Positions 46,227-57,479 of a stretch of DNA of 64,000 nucleotides are shown piece after piece (within the stretch, counting starts at the first letter, position 1; each line of letters starts with the position of its first letter). The DNA is from Brachionus manjavacas (taxonomy: Eukaryota; Rotifera; Eurotatoria; Ploima; Brachionidae). Both the position numbers and the translations under genes were made by a program. The notes beneath the pieces are model-generated. The model had not been told where the DNA came from. It did no database searches and worked only from the letters and a program-made list of their open reading frames with translations. The DNA is taken from contig JAHQIY010000004.1 in assembly GCA_019054805.1 (NCBI GenBank), positions 2,542,001 through 2,606,000 of the forward strand, read 5' to 3'.

Positions 46227-46439
46227 GCCTAAAATTGGGTCACTACAATTAATTTGGGCTTTACTGTAACTAAAAGCTAATATTTTGTTTGATTCATTTT
46301 GTTCACTCTTGGGTTTATCATAATTGGATTTGATTTTGTATGAGACATTTTGGTTGTTGTTGTTAGGATGGTAGAATTCGTCCTTGATAATACAATGAAT
46401 TAATTGTCTTGTCTAAAATTTTTTAAAAGGTTTTTAATT

Positions 46440-47205
46440 TATTTAAACTATTTTATAAGTTGTACTATTTTCAACGAAGAATGGTCCAGTAGCACCTTTT
46501 TCCTTCAATCCTATCCACATCATTACAGATAGGGGAAATTTTGATGTTTCATTTAGTCCTTAAAAAAAATTCTTGAATTTAACATCATAAAAACAAAATA
46601 AAAAGATCTTTTTACCTCGTTTTCGTCAGCTTCCTCGACTGCATAAACTCGGTGATGTGGTTTATTTAGACCATCGTCTACCGTGAACATCTTTTCATCA
46701 GAAAACATTATCCGAAAATTTTTCAAAAGTTTGTTTCTATTTTTTCTCCAAAATTGACAAAATTTTAGGCACTTTGATACATGGCTTTCCTTTTATGTTA
46801 GCCTTATTTTTTAAATAAAAAATCAAATTATTTTTCAAAAGTAAGCAAACTTTCAAATTCAAGTCCTTTAAATATTTTAAACCGAACCTATAGAAATATT
46901 TAATTTAGCAGCGATCTGTCTACCTGAACATTGCTTAGCCAATATCTTTACTCTGATTTTGTTCAGATGATTTGATACAGAATTTAGGCGACCAGGTGAA
47001 GTTTTCGAAAAAAAAATTCCCATTTTCTCCGAAACCTTTTATCCAACGAGAAATCGTTCTTTTGGAAACTTTTGAAGCCATTATCGAGAATATCTCGGAA
47101 TTTGATTTTTTGAGTGTTCAAACACCAATTCACGCAAAGATTGAGGTTTTGGACGTCCTATTTTTTTTAAATAATTTTTTTTTTCCAAATTTATTTTAAA
47201 AAATT
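46440..47205 (-). pseudogene. Mariner-like transposase remnant
   Basis: Minus-strand blocks in order: SIMASKVSKRTISRWIKGFG (first HTH, about 47150-47050), TSPGRLNSVSNHLNKIRVKI with CSGRQIAAKLNISIGSV (second HTH, 47010-46880), IMFSDEKMFTVDDGLNKPHH (first catalytic Asp, 46715-46650) and KFPLSVMMWIGLKEKGATGP (46535-46470). An ~80-bp gap with GT...AG ends between the last two looks like an intron but does not restore phase cleanly. The second and third catalytic residues are missing. The shadow frame at 46972-47199 on the plus strand is not a gene. Confidence 0.7.
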
Positions 47206-48045
47206 TTAAAATTCAAACTAGAAAACAATATAAAAAGCCAAATAGTTTTAAAAATTATAAGTCAAATAGGATAACAAGGAAAGAAATTAAAATGACATTA
47301 TCAGTTCCATTTTGCGCAAATAAGAATTTATTTGAATAACTGAAACCAAAACCAAAATTTAAAAAAATTAAACAAATTTTGACTTAATTTTTAGTTTACG
47401 AAATTTTGGCTTACCAGATATTAGCTAATAACCAACATTCCTGGTTGGAAGCAGATTGAGGAAACCGGTAATTTGATTAAAGACCAGAAGACTATACCTT
47501 TAAAGTTTACTTATTTCCATGCGATGGTGTAAGGTCCAGCGCCTTTCCAATGGTAGATGAATAGAGTTTTGAAAGGCTTAACATGGAAATGGTGCATGTA
47601 GTAATGGTTTTAAAAAATTTCAACTGAGAAAATGTCATTTATGCAAAGATGCTTTAGTTTCTTTGAGGTCTTTTTTTTGCCAAGTAACATACTCTGTGAA
47701 TTAAACATAATTGATAATGCACGAACATTCTGCAAATTCTGGACAATAAAATTCTTAAATTATAATTATGAAATATTTATGGGAACAATTTCCTTACCTT
47801 CACTAATATATTTCCATCTTCACTAATATATTTCCATCGTCACTAATAAAATAAAGCTCCCTTAATAATATATAGCTCCACTATATAATTTGGTAATCAT
47901 CTAATCAATTTTAAATTTAAATCGATAGTTTATAGTAATGATCAATTATTTATTTTTTTAAGCAAACGACAAACAAACAAAAAATAAGAAACAAATAATG
48001 AGAAATTATAAGAAATAATAAGAAAAATAAGCGACCAACAAGCTT
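47206..48045. other. Spacer with a small minisatellite
   Basis: About 2.5 copies of a ~20-bp unit, TTCACTAATATATTTCCATC, lie at 47798-47845. Otherwise nothing recognised. Confidence 0.45.
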
Positions 48046-48261
48046 TTACATCCTAACAAGAGCCTTGGTAGCTTTTTTAGGAGCCCCACGCTTTCGTTTT
48101 TCTCCCATAGGCAAGTTCTTGATCTCGAGTGTAATGGTGTATAGCTTGAAATAACTATGATGTGCTTCCATATGTTCCTTTGTCATGGTTGGGACAACTA
48201 CACTTGTTGCGGCGGTAGTCTTGATTGTTGAGTGTGACGACTCGGCACATGTTGATTCCAC
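48046..48261 (-). pseudogene. MULE transposase C-terminal tail fragment
   Basis: The minus strand ends in NLPMGEKRKRGAPKKATKAL, closely matching the tail of the intact MULE at 4647 (VEIGSKRKRGRPAKAKGAL). Only the last 20-25 residues are clearly homologous. The preceding part of the frame is Ser/Thr-rich and unassigned. Confidence 0.55.
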
Positions 48262-48559
48262 GGATGAAATTTCCGATCAGACCATTTCCCAATGCCATTA
48301 AAAGCAACTAAAAGACCGAAGTTTTTTCCTCGTAATTCTCAGAATTGGTTTGATGATGACGAATTTATTTAGATAAGGTTTAATTAATTAGAGTAGACTT
48401 CAAAATATTTTAGGTTCCACTTAATTTATTAGTGTAGATATATATAATTATACTCAAAAGGAAATTTATTAGATGAAGAATAGATATTAATTAGATGACG
48501 AATTGGAAATATATTATTCAAGGTAGGAAATGATAGCCAATTTTGATCCGGTATCCGGT

Positions 48560-49612
48560 ATAAAAGATTGAACGAATTGAATTTTAGCCCAACTCTGACA
48601 AAATGGGTATCAGATTTCCTTACAGACAGATTCTTCCAGGTAAGTATTGATAATCACCTTTCAAGCACCAAACCAATCAAGTGTGGAGTACCTCAAGGTA
48701 GCTGCATCTCCCCCACGCTTTTTATTATATATTTTAGCAACGTTGTAAATAGTCTGCCGTAACAAATCAAAGTCGCCATTTTTGCAGATGATCTCTGTAT
48801 TTGGATTACATGTAAAACAACTAGTCTGATCTGAATCTGATACTTCAACCAGCAATCGATAAAATAATTGACTTTTGCAAAACATGGGGTTTAACGCCAT
48901 TAACGTCTCCAAAACGTGCTACACGACATTCACAACCGCTGGTCAACGCAAAAACTACCACAAAAACTACAAACTTAAGCTCGCAGTACTTAACTCAGAG
49001 ATTCCCTTAGACGCAAATCCAACCTTTCTTGGTATCAAGCTTGACCCCAAATTATCGTTTTAACCACATCTACAAGATCTTGAAAACAAACTAACGTCTA
49101 AAACTAACTTACTCCGTCGTACCAAAAATGTCAAATGGTCAAACTCACTATCAATCAGTCTTGTGCTGTACAAATCTCTCATCCGATCCTTATTCGATTA
49201 CTGCTTCGTGATACTAAACAGTGGGACCGAAAAAATAAGTTCTTCTCTCCAAAAAACTCAAAACAAATTCATGCGTATTATTAAGTATTTTCCTCTCAAA
49301 ACACCGATTCGTTCCAGGCACAAAATACTTAAGCTAGAAACCATTGAAGAAAGAGCCAACAACTTATTTCTTAAGTTTTTGTCTAACAAATCAAAGCAAG
49401 TGCTGATCGCAAAACAGATCGAACAATTCTTGCTGTCAGAACGCCGTAATTTGATAAGATTTTCAACTCCATTCGATAAACTTAGCTCTAATTAAATCAC
49501 TTTTTATCTGATTTTACTTTTTAATGCGGGCTCAAACGAAGGTCTTGAACCATTCGGACGTTCCCTGGGGTCACCCCCTAAATTATTTTTTAAATAAATA
49601 AATAATTTATCT
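48560..49612 (+). mobile_element. LINE 3' half, jockey/I-like, frameshifted
   Basis: Plus-strand pieces with frame changes: LTKWVSDFLTDRFFQVSIDN and CGVPQGSCISPTLFIIYFSN (48568-48762), VAIFADDLCIWITCK (about 48770-48815, the catalytic ADD), PTFLGIKLDPKLSF (to 49063), and MLYKSLIRSLFDYCFVILNS through IEERANNLFLKFL (49163-49495). The 3' end is a UTR and an AAAT-repeat tail (about 49590-49612). The N-terminal half of RT and the endonuclease are absent. It is a different LINE lineage from copies A/B. Confidence 0.8.
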
Positions 49613-50401
49613 CCCAAAAATTTTTTGTGATTTGTTTAAAAAAGCTTATTTTACTTTTCAAAGTCCCATTTCAATCATCATTAATCCGGGTTCCACATCT
49701 GAAGCAATAATGGTCATAAATATCCATTCAATCTTTTGACGCATTATTACATGTTTATTTAATCTAAAACAAAATATGTTTTGTGTTTTTATCTTTTCTA
49801 ACCAAACTTTCATGTGATTTTTTTATGTGCTGTTTTTTATTATTCAATTTTTTTATATTTATCTAATCTTCGCCCTTGAGTTGTGATATATAAAAAATTA
49901 AATTGATATCAGTTTTGTGGATTTCAGACATTTTGAATTTTGGAAAAAAAAACAATTATTTAAATTGGAGTAAATTTTTTTTGCTCAGGCCTTAAACTCG
50001 TTCTTCTCGGTAAAAAAATCTTTTAAAAAAAATTTTCTTGTGGCAGTTTGTAGAAATGTCAAAAAATCAAAATGAAGCTTATTTATTTCTCTTGAATGAT
50101 TTGATTAAAATTTAAAATAAAACCAAAAAATATGGAAATAAATTCTATGATAAATCTTATAAGTTACATTTATCTCTTTCGTTTTCTCTACAATAGAGGT
50201 TTTGCAAAATTTTGATAATGATCGAAATTTAATAGCTTTAGCTAGCATCTAACACAATAATCATCAATTAAAAAAATTTTAAATGAAATTTATAAAATTT
50301 GAAAACAATTAATTTTAATTTTATTTTGAAATATTGAAATTGGCATGTGTTTTATGTATAAATAAAATAAAAAAAATTTTAAATTTAAATGAATCAAAAT
50401 A
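49613..50401. other. AT-rich spacer upstream of the large GPCR
   Basis: No gene or repeat that I can support. Confidence 0.5.
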
Positions 50402-52624
50402 ATGAATTTTTGTATTGCAATTTTTTTTACTTTTATTTTAAAAAGCCACTTCTTTTCTTTCGAATTAATCAATAATGATAGAAAAAAGTGTGATTATTTC
50501 GAAAACTTTTATGAACTCAAATCAAATTTATTTTTCAATTCTCTTTATATAAAAAAGTTTTCATCGTTCGATCAAATAAAATTTGAGTGCATCAGTGAAA
50601 AAAAAATTGACGTACACGATCTAAAAATATATCCAGTTTATTTTATCACTCTTGATAATAGACTCAATATAGCTCCAATTTTCCCTAAATATCATTATTT
50701 ATCCATAAAGTTTGCCTACATATCTAATTTCGATGCTACACTTTCAATTTTTCAGAATAATAGCATAAATATCTATTTGAGTTTTTTATTTTCAACCGTA
50801 GCACTAAAGTTTAATCATAGTTACAATAAACCAATTTCAATTTTTAATAAAATAAATCAGCTTTCATTTTACAGCAACTGCAAGTACCAAATTGATACGA
50901 ATGCTCTGATTTTCAACAATAGTAAAATAGAAGAACTTATTTTTTTTGGTTTAAGTGATGTTTTTATTAAGCGCAATATGCTCGGATTTAGCTCAGCACA
51001 AACAAACACCTTTGCCAACATAAAATCATTGGAACTATATTTCTACAAAGGTTATCTTGATGGTCGTTTGTTGAATAAACATTTATTTACAAATTTGGAA
51101 AAAATTTTCCTCTACGATTACATTAAGTACTCTAGAAATAATATATTTGAAGGGTTTTTAAATTTAGAGACAATAATATTCGAAATTAGATTTTTGAATT
51201 CTCTAATGAATCAAATCAAATTTTTTCAAAGTTTGAATTCGAATTTTGATAAGGATGCTTCAAAAAATTTTAAAATCAGTGTAAAATTTAAGGATTATTT
51301 TTATCCTGATGAAGATTTCTGCTATTTTCTAACATTATCCAACAATGCATTATCTCTTTTTATTGATTTGGACATTGGAAGATTTCATGGCTTATTTAAC
51401 TGTACTTGCTTAATATTCTGGCTTTTTAATAGAATCAATTATGGAGAAAACGAAATAAAGTTGAATTGTAAAAATTACGATAATTTTTTTTGCAATTTTT
51501 CAATATTGGAAAATTCATGTGAACATAGATCTCGATTACATGTTACAACCAGCCTGACCGAAATTCTATACGAAACAGAAATTTTTAGCTTTTTCACAGG
51601 AATTTTAACCCCATTCATCAGTGTTCTAAGCATTTTTTTAAATTTGTTAATTTTATTTGTATTGAAAAACATTTCAGCAAGAAAAAATAGAATAAAGTTG
51701 GCAACTCAAAATTCATTAATTAATTTGATGTTTTTCAATTCAATTTTCTATATTTTTTACTCAATTATTTATTTTTTTCATATATTCGACATTTGTGTTT
51801 TTCAAAATGGACTGTTTTGTCCTTTTGTAAGTCGCAGCTATTTTGTTCAGTATTATGAAATTTTTTTCGTTGAGTATTTAGGGAATGTGATTAAAACGTC
51901 ATCAAATTCTATTGCCCTTTTGGTTTCAATCGAAAGATATGTCAATTTTAAGTCAAAAACAAAATTCAAAATTAATTTATTTAAAAAAAAACAAATTTTT
52001 GTCATAATTGTTATTGCGTTTTTAATAAATTTTGACAAATTTTTAACATCCAAAATTAATAAAGATCTTTTTGGCAGCATTGATTCAAATTCGTATCCCG
52101 AATTTCCTGTAAAAAACACCTTTGAAGGAATATTTGATAAGAAGTCTCCAAATCAAGATGGAGTCTATTATTTAGGAATAAAAAAACCGATTTATTTCGC
52201 AGTTTTCACGATCAATTTTCTAATTAATGATATTCTTTTACTGATATTTCTATTCATAGCTGACATTTTGTTGCTTATAGATTTTAAAAAAGACATAAAT
52301 TTCAAAAATAAAATAATATTGTTGGGAATTGTAAATAAAGCCAAAGAAAAACTCTACAAAAATAGAAATAAAACTCTAAAAATTACCATCGTAATTGTTT
52401 TGAATTCGTTTTTGATCTTTTTTTGTAGAGGTGTCGAATTAATATTAAATTTTTTGGTTATCAAATTCAATATTGAAAGTATTATATGTATTAGTCAAAA
52501 TAAAATTTGCTCAAATTTTATTCAAACTGGTAACTTTTTTTATTTGTTTTCCTCATGTTTTTCATTTTTTATTTATTTTTTTTTGAATAATTATTTTAGA
52601 AAAGGCTTAAAGAAATTATTTTAA
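50402..52624 (+). CDS. GPCR with large LRR-like ectodomain, single exon
   Basis: The 740-residue product starts at ATG 50402 with a signal peptide (about residues 1-20). Residues ~40-350 are a long ectodomain with weak leucine-rich-repeat rhythm, for example LELYFYKGYLDGRLLNKHLF and LEKIFLYDY. It ends in a cysteine cluster (FNCTCLIFWLF, LNCKN, FFCNF, ENSCEH) like an LRR C-terminal cap. From ~395 to the end are seven hydrophobic helices. TM3 ends in SIERYVNF with E511-R512-Y513 as the DRY equivalent. A long loop 2 (about 550-590) follows, and the tail is NYFRKGLKKLF, a helix-8 pattern. It should be a plasma-membrane receptor with an extracellular ligand-binding domain, in layout like LRR receptors but too divergent to place. 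AATAAA overlaps the stop. No introns, as in the GPCR at 3143. Confidence 0.8.
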   Translation: MNFCIAIFFTFILKSHFFSFELINNDRKKCDYFENFYELKSNLFFNSLYIKKFSSFDQIKFECISEKKIDVHDLKIYPVYFITLDNRLNIAPIFPKYHYLSIKFAYISNFDATLSIFQNNSINIYLSFLFSTVALKFNHSYNKPISIFNKINQLSFYSNCKYQIDTNALIFNNSKIEELIFFGLSDVFIKRNMLGFSSAQTNTFANIKSLELYFYKGYLDGRLLNKHLFTNLEKIFLYDYIKYSRNNIFEGFLNLETIIFEIRFLNSLMNQIKFFQSLNSNFDKDASKNFKISVKFKDYFYPDEDFCYFLTLSNNALSLFIDLDIGRFHGLFNCTCLIFWLFNRINYGENEIKLNCKNYDNFFCNFSILENSCEHRSRLHVTTSLTEILYETEIFSFFTGILTPFISVLSIFLNLLILFVLKNISARKNRIKLATQNSLINLMFFNSIFYIFYSIIYFFHIFDICVFQNGLFCPFVSRSYFVQYYEIFFVEYLGNVIKTSSNSIALLVSIERYVNFKSKTKFKINLFKKKQIFVIIVIAFLINFDKFLTSKINKDLFGSIDSNSYPEFPVKNTFEGIFDKKSPNQDGVYYLGIKKPIYFAVFTINFLINDILLLIFLFIADILLLIDFKKDINFKNKIILLGIVNKAKEKLYKNRNKTLKITIVIVLNSFLIFFCRGVELILNFLVIKFNIESIICISQNKICSNFIQTGNFFYLFSSCFSFFIYFFLNNYFRKGLKKLF

Positions 52625-53759
52625 TAAAATAGATTTTTTAAAGGGTGTTTTTTTTTAAATAAAAGAATTATTTTAAGCTTCTAAGGTTCGCCCGGTGCTA
52701 AACTTCCACTTAATCGAATAAAATAGACCTCATTTTTGGATTCTCCAAAAAAAAAATTTTTGAACTAGGGATTCTGAAGTTAATCGATTCACTCAAAAAT
52801 TAATCTCATTTAATCTACAAGTAATCGAAAAACATATAAAGTAGTGTATTGTATTTATAAAAAAATTAAAAAATTTTTTTTAAACAATTTTTCAAAAGCA
52901 AATATCAATTTAAGTGGCCAACCTACAAAAATTTGATCGTTGGCGGTCCAAAAAATAGACCGCCTGGCTGACCGGACAAATGACCGCCCGCCAAAAAGTT
53001 AATGGTACGCTTGTACCGATGCCAACACTAAAATAAAGCTTCAAAATGCGACATACCATCTTATAGAGAAATGAATTTTCTAGAATTTGATGTGAATAGA
53101 AATTCTATTTTATTTTATGATTTAAAATGAAATAAGTTAGTTTTTTAATTATCTAAATCAGTCAGTCGTACATTTTTGAAAAATATATTAAATTAAAAAC
53201 ATTTAGACTTTTATTAACAAATATCAAAACAAAGAAGTGTTTAACAATGTGATCCTTTTAGATTAATTAAAATACCAAACGATTTTTACCAATCGAGTTT
53301 GACATGTGAGTTCAATACATAAACAAAAATCAACCTTTATTTTCAATTTCCCATTTAAGGTTAGTTTTTATTAAAAAATTTAAAAAAATAAATTTTTTTT
53401 TTATAGTTTTATTTATAATCTCGTTATTTATAAATTAAAATCCAAAATTTTTTTATTATCAGAATTTTTAAATATGATAAATTTAGATGAAACTATTTGT
53501 CAATTGATTCAAAGGAAGAAATTCTACGTTCTTCAAAAAATTTATTTTCCGAGAACCATAATCAGTCTCAAGTAATTCTAAAAGGTTTCCTCTAATAAAT
53601 GAATGGTTTATTCGATCAATAAAATCTTCAATAGAAGATTGTATCATTCTTATAAAAAAACTTGTTCCTGATTTTAAAAATTCCTGCTTCTATTGATAAA
53701 ATAATAGATATTTTGGCAAATGAAGAAAAATCAAAAATTAATTATTAAAAAATTTGAAT
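52625..53759. other. Spacer with a small GC-richer hairpin region
   Basis: At 52943-52965 GGCGGTC and GACCGCC form a 7-bp-arm hairpin, and GGTAC-GCTT-GTACC lies just after (about 53005-53018). The rest is AT-rich with no supported gene. Confidence 0.4.
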
Positions 53760-54100
53760 TTTGCAATCGCTGCATCAAAAGTTTTAAAACAAGTATAAAA
53801 TTTCTAAATAAGTGTAGTGAATATTGGAAATGTCTATCAAAATTCTATCATCTTAATATATTAGGACAAATACGGTAAATTTTGGATTCAAAGCCTACCT
53901 TTTCCGATTTTAAAGAACCAACAATCTATGAAAGAGTTAAATTAAAGGAAAATTTCAGATTCTTTACTTTTACTTTGAACCCAGAGGGAATAAGTCCATA
54001 CAAATCCTCTAAAACCAGCATTTGGCCAATCGTTTTTGTAATGAAAGAATTGAGTTTAAAAGATAGATTTAGTTTAATTAAATATGTTCGTTTAATTTAA
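53760..54100 (+). pseudogene. Plavaka/CACTA-like transposase fragment
   Basis: The plus strand encodes FTFTLNPEGISPYKSSKTSI, then WPIVFVMKELSLKDRF. This matches the N-terminal block I know from Tnp2/Plavaka-type transposases (the D-G-V-x-x-[FY]-K-S-S-x-x-S-x-W-P pattern), with PEG in place of the usual TDG. Upstream EYWKCLSKFYHLNILGQIR in another frame is probably the preceding part. The first codon at 53882 is TTG. No catalytic core is present. Confidence 0.55.
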
Positions 54101-54143
54101 TATGTTTATCAAATAAACCATTGTAATAATCTTCTTTTTTAAT

Positions 54144-54653
54144 TTAATTTAATATCGGTCGGCACACGACATCGGCGTTCGACCGAAGGCCGGCGAGTTC
54201 TTTTTCGTCGTTGTTGCTGCTCCGACACAAATTGAAGAACGACACGTTGCGTGTCGTCAAAATGTGGTTGTGCCGGTACACACTCACCATGCTGCCTTTC
54301 CGCTCCGTGATGACGTACGGCTCTGGGTCCCAATCAGGCGTTGTCTTGCATACTCGCTTAAGCTTCAGGAGTACAAGATCGCCCACCTTCAACTCGGACT
54401 GCTGCACACGCATGCTAGCGTTGCACTTGCGCGTCATCACCTCCTTGCTGGCGTCAAAAATGACTTCCGTGAGCCATGTCTTGTCGAAGTAGGCCATGCA
54501 CTTCGAGCTAATCGAGGCCTTGAGCCTCTCGAAAGCCAGCTGCTCGACGGCTGTCCACCTCAACGCTGCGCCCTTCTTGGTGAGCTGCCACAGAGGGTCG
54601 GTGACGGTGTTCAGATCCGGAATGAATCTGGCGCTGAACTGCACCACGCCCAA
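54144..54653 (-). pseudogene. RT/RNase H start fused in frame to integrase C-terminus
   Basis: The 169-codon frame begins with the RT tail (VVQFSARFIPDLNTVTDPLW, then LAFERLKASISS) and the first RNase H strand (TEVIFDAS). It continues directly into QSELKVGDLVLLKLKRV and PYVITERKGSMVSVYRHN, the GPY/F-type integrase C-terminal block. Nearly all of RNase H, the zinc-binding domain and the integrase core are missing at the junction, so an internal in-frame deletion made this join. It cannot encode a working polyprotein. Confidence 0.75.
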
Positions 54654-55755
54654 GAAGCTCCGCAGGGCCTTGACGTCCTCGTGTGCTGTGGCTACGCGAA
54701 GCGCGCGGCATCAGTCCTCGGTCGGAGCTATGCCTTTGCTCGAGATGAGAAGTTCAAAGAACGTGAGCTCCAACTTGAAAACTTTCACTTACCCGGATGG
54801 GCCGTGAGTCCAGTCTCCTGAAGACGCCTGAGCACTCGCATGAGGCTCCGGTCGTGTTCGGCCTGGTCTTTCCAGTAGACCAGAATGTCGTCGGTCATGT
54901 AAAACTGACCTTCGCATCCGAGCAGGATGTTGCGAAGGCCCTCCGTGAACAACTCGGACGCGCACGAAAAGCCCATGTTCAGGCGCTTGTAACGATACAG
55001 CCCTCGATGTGTTTGTCGTGTAGTTCCGACTCTCTGGTCCAACGCTAACTGATGAAACGCCTTGATGAGATCTATCTTCGAGAAAACCGTGGCGCCGTTG
55101 ACCTGCGTGATGAGTTCCTCAATCGTTTTACCCGGAAATCTGGTCCGTCGAATCGCTTTGTTGCGCCTTGGAGTCACACGTGAGCCGAATCTCTAACGTG
55201 TACTCTGTACGCTTGTTCCTCCAGTTGGCGTGCGCCGTCTTGTCCTTGGGCACCACAACTAGGTTTGAGACCCATGGTTCGCTGCTGCTGTCGACGGGCT
55301 CGATAATGCCCTGCTCGACCTGCTTGTCCAGCTCTCTTCCTACTGCCTCGCGCAGGTGGAACGCAACCGGGCGTTGCGGTTGTCCATTCCACGGTGTGCT
55401 GCTCGATGGTGGAGGATTTGGCCTCCAGTGAACGTCAACAGTGAACTAGCTGGCATTCTTGTACCGGAGGAATTCGGAAAACTCCTCGTACTCCATATTT
55501 GACTGCGGAGCTTGCGCACTCACACGCGCATCCAGACTCGCATACCCTGCCGAGTGTGCGCTCGGATGCTGGACAACGCCGTCGACCTGGCGGATGACGC
55601 GGTCCGTACCGGCTGTTGCCCTGGGGAGCGTTGCTGCCGCTCGACCTGTACCCGGATTCACGTGGTATGCACCGGGTGGCCCAGGATCTCGCGGTCTACG
55701 TCCTTGGTGTCGCCGAACTTGCAGTTAAACACTTATCTGTCGATACCTGCTTAAA
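54144..55755 (-). mobile_element. Ty3/gypsy pol remnant in a GC-rich island
   Basis: The segment stands out as GC-rich in an AT-rich window, with abrupt edges near 54155 and 55755. Minus-strand order: RT start (about 55380-55240, HLREAVGRELDKQVEQGIIE and PWVSNLVVVPKDK), RT palm (55177-54785, FSKIDLIKAFHQ, YKRLNMGFSCASELF, the MTDDILVY catalytic block), then the RT end and RNase H start (54653-54450), followed by an integrase C-terminal segment. The gag/protease side (55446-55750) is unclear and no LTRs were found. The copy has several frameshifts and is dead. Confidence 0.85.
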
Positions 55756-56183
55756 AGCCATTTACTGTCACTGAGTTGAAAAAAGACTATTTTTTACGAA
55801 AGCTGATATGCTTTGTTAGATTTTATTACTATTTTCGAAGCTATTTTGTAATTTTTTAAATCATAAATAAAATATCCAAAAAAAAGCTATTTTTTATCAA
55901 AATTTTATTGCTAAAATAGGCTTAATACAATTTAATTAAATTTGGTACATTAAATTTAGTACAAAAATTAATTTTGTGTTTTTTTATTAAAATTATATAT
56001 TTCTTATTATTTTTATCTATGTTTTATTAGATTAAGATTTTTTATTATAAAAGAATAAAAAATGAATAAAAGATAATTGGTTTAAAAAAAAAGATGTTGT
56101 TTTTATTAAATTAGATGTTGTTTTTATTAAAAAAGAGTGGGCTATTATTAACGTCCGTACAAAACTTTTTAATTACCTAACAA
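55756..56183. other. AT-rich spacer
   Basis: Return to AT-rich DNA with poly-A/T runs. Two copies of AGATGTTGTTTTTATTAAA lie at about 56091-56130. No gene. Confidence 0.5.
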
Positions 56184-56896
56184 TTAATGTAACATATAGT
56201 TACATTTTAAAAAAATTAAGGAAGAAAAATTTTTATCTATTAGGCTAGCTGGGTTTGGCCTAAGGATGTTTTCCCCTATGCTAAAAGTTCTCTCAACTGA
56301 AGCTGAAGTGGCAGGGGTCGTGAATATTTTTTTCAATGAATCCGAGGATGTTGCGTTGGTAAAGAATGTTGAGAGGGTTTTGTTTTTCTCTGAACACCAC
56401 GACCGATTATCATCTAAAATAGACAAAGAGAGAGTTAATTTGAATTTTAGATTTGATTTTTTGAATTGGGACAATAATCAAGAAACGATGAGACTTATAA
56501 TAAAAGTTTCTTTTGTTTTTAAAAAAAAGCGCTGAGAGAATTTTTTTATAGCGGTTAAATTTTAAAGCACTGTGTTTTTGATTTAATACAACAAGTTAAA
56601 CGCAGAAGAGTCTTCTTCAAGCTTTATTGTTCTCTATTTAACAAATAAGTAATACTGCATAAAAAAATTATGTTTAATATATGTGTGAAATAAATTTTTT
56701 TTATTTGCAGTCATAAACAAATGAAAAAAAAATCTGAAATCATGAATGTTAGTCAATAAGTTAAGTATTTTTAAATACTTTAGTAAATTCGGTCTTACTT
56801 AAGTACTTTAAAAAAATTCGAATTTTTCAGAATTTTTACTTAAGTTTTTACCTAATTTTAATTTTTTAAGTACTTAATACTTAATGCACATCCCTG
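56184..56896 (-). mobile_element. hAT transposon remnant (dimerisation domain and one terminus)
   Basis: The minus strand (56474-56184) encodes IFTTPATSASVERTFSIGEN, then LRPNPASLIDKNFSSLIFLK and CN. This is the C-terminal hAT dimerisation domain (P-A-T-S-A-x-x-E-R-x-F-S). At 56886-56896 the sequence GCACATCCCTG is the complement of CAGGGATGTGC, a typical hAT terminus, with AAGTACTTAA-type subterminal repeats at 56760-56885. The ribonuclease-H-like catalytic core and the other terminus are missing. Confidence 0.65.
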
Positions 56897-57479
56897 GTTT
56901 CGATGTAGCTTGTTTGCAATTTCTTTCTCTAGCTTCATGCTATGTTTTCTTCTCAGGTTCAGATTCAAACTTTGTTCACGTTCACACTTTTTCATGATGG
57001 TTGACTATTTTGAACATTTGTTTTAGATATACGGTCTTCTTAGCCCATTAAGTCCAAAGCCATTATTCTTTCTTGGTACGACTTTTCTTTCGAACATTAA
57101 ACTAGCTTCGTCGCTCTTCCTTGGACTTTCCTTCGACAATGTTTATGCTTGCTTTCGTTAAAGGGTTTCAGATACCTACAGCATTCAAAATGCGGTCTGA
57201 AAAGTCCTATGTATAAAAGCTTAAAATTTTTTTATTTAAACATACGAACGCATTCCTGATCTGACCTTAAACTATGTTGGCTTTAGATACCGCAGACGAA
57301 CATTGTTTATTCCATTCAAGGTCATTAGAGCTTGAGATTGAGCATATGTTCTTGCTCATATGCGCTTGAGCACATGCTCTAGCGCTGCGCTAGAACAAAA
57401 TAAATGTTCAAGAACACGCTCTAGAGCACTCACATGAGCAAAAAAAATATTGCATAAATTATGTTAACTTGATTTACTT
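56897..57479. other. Spacer with palindromic GAGCA-rich cluster
   Basis: At 57330-57440 motifs such as GAGCATATG, GCTCATATGCGC, GAGCACATGCTC and CTAGCGCTGCGCTAG (near-palindromes) are packed together. The function is unknown. The 56905-57180 stretch is somewhat less AT-rich but I could not read a convincing frame. Confidence 0.4.

Noticed and set aside
46972..47199. 75-residue plus-strand frame
   Set aside because: Antisense to the two helix-turn-helix blocks of the mariner remnant.
54264..54821. 185-residue plus-strand frame in the GC-rich island
   Set aside because: It is antisense to clear Ty3/gypsy RT and integrase coding sequence; open frames on both strands are expected in GC-rich DNA.
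54144..55755. GC-rich island as a transferred bacterial gene
   Set aside because: The minus strand reads as Ty3/gypsy RT with recognisable blocks, so a retroelement explains it.
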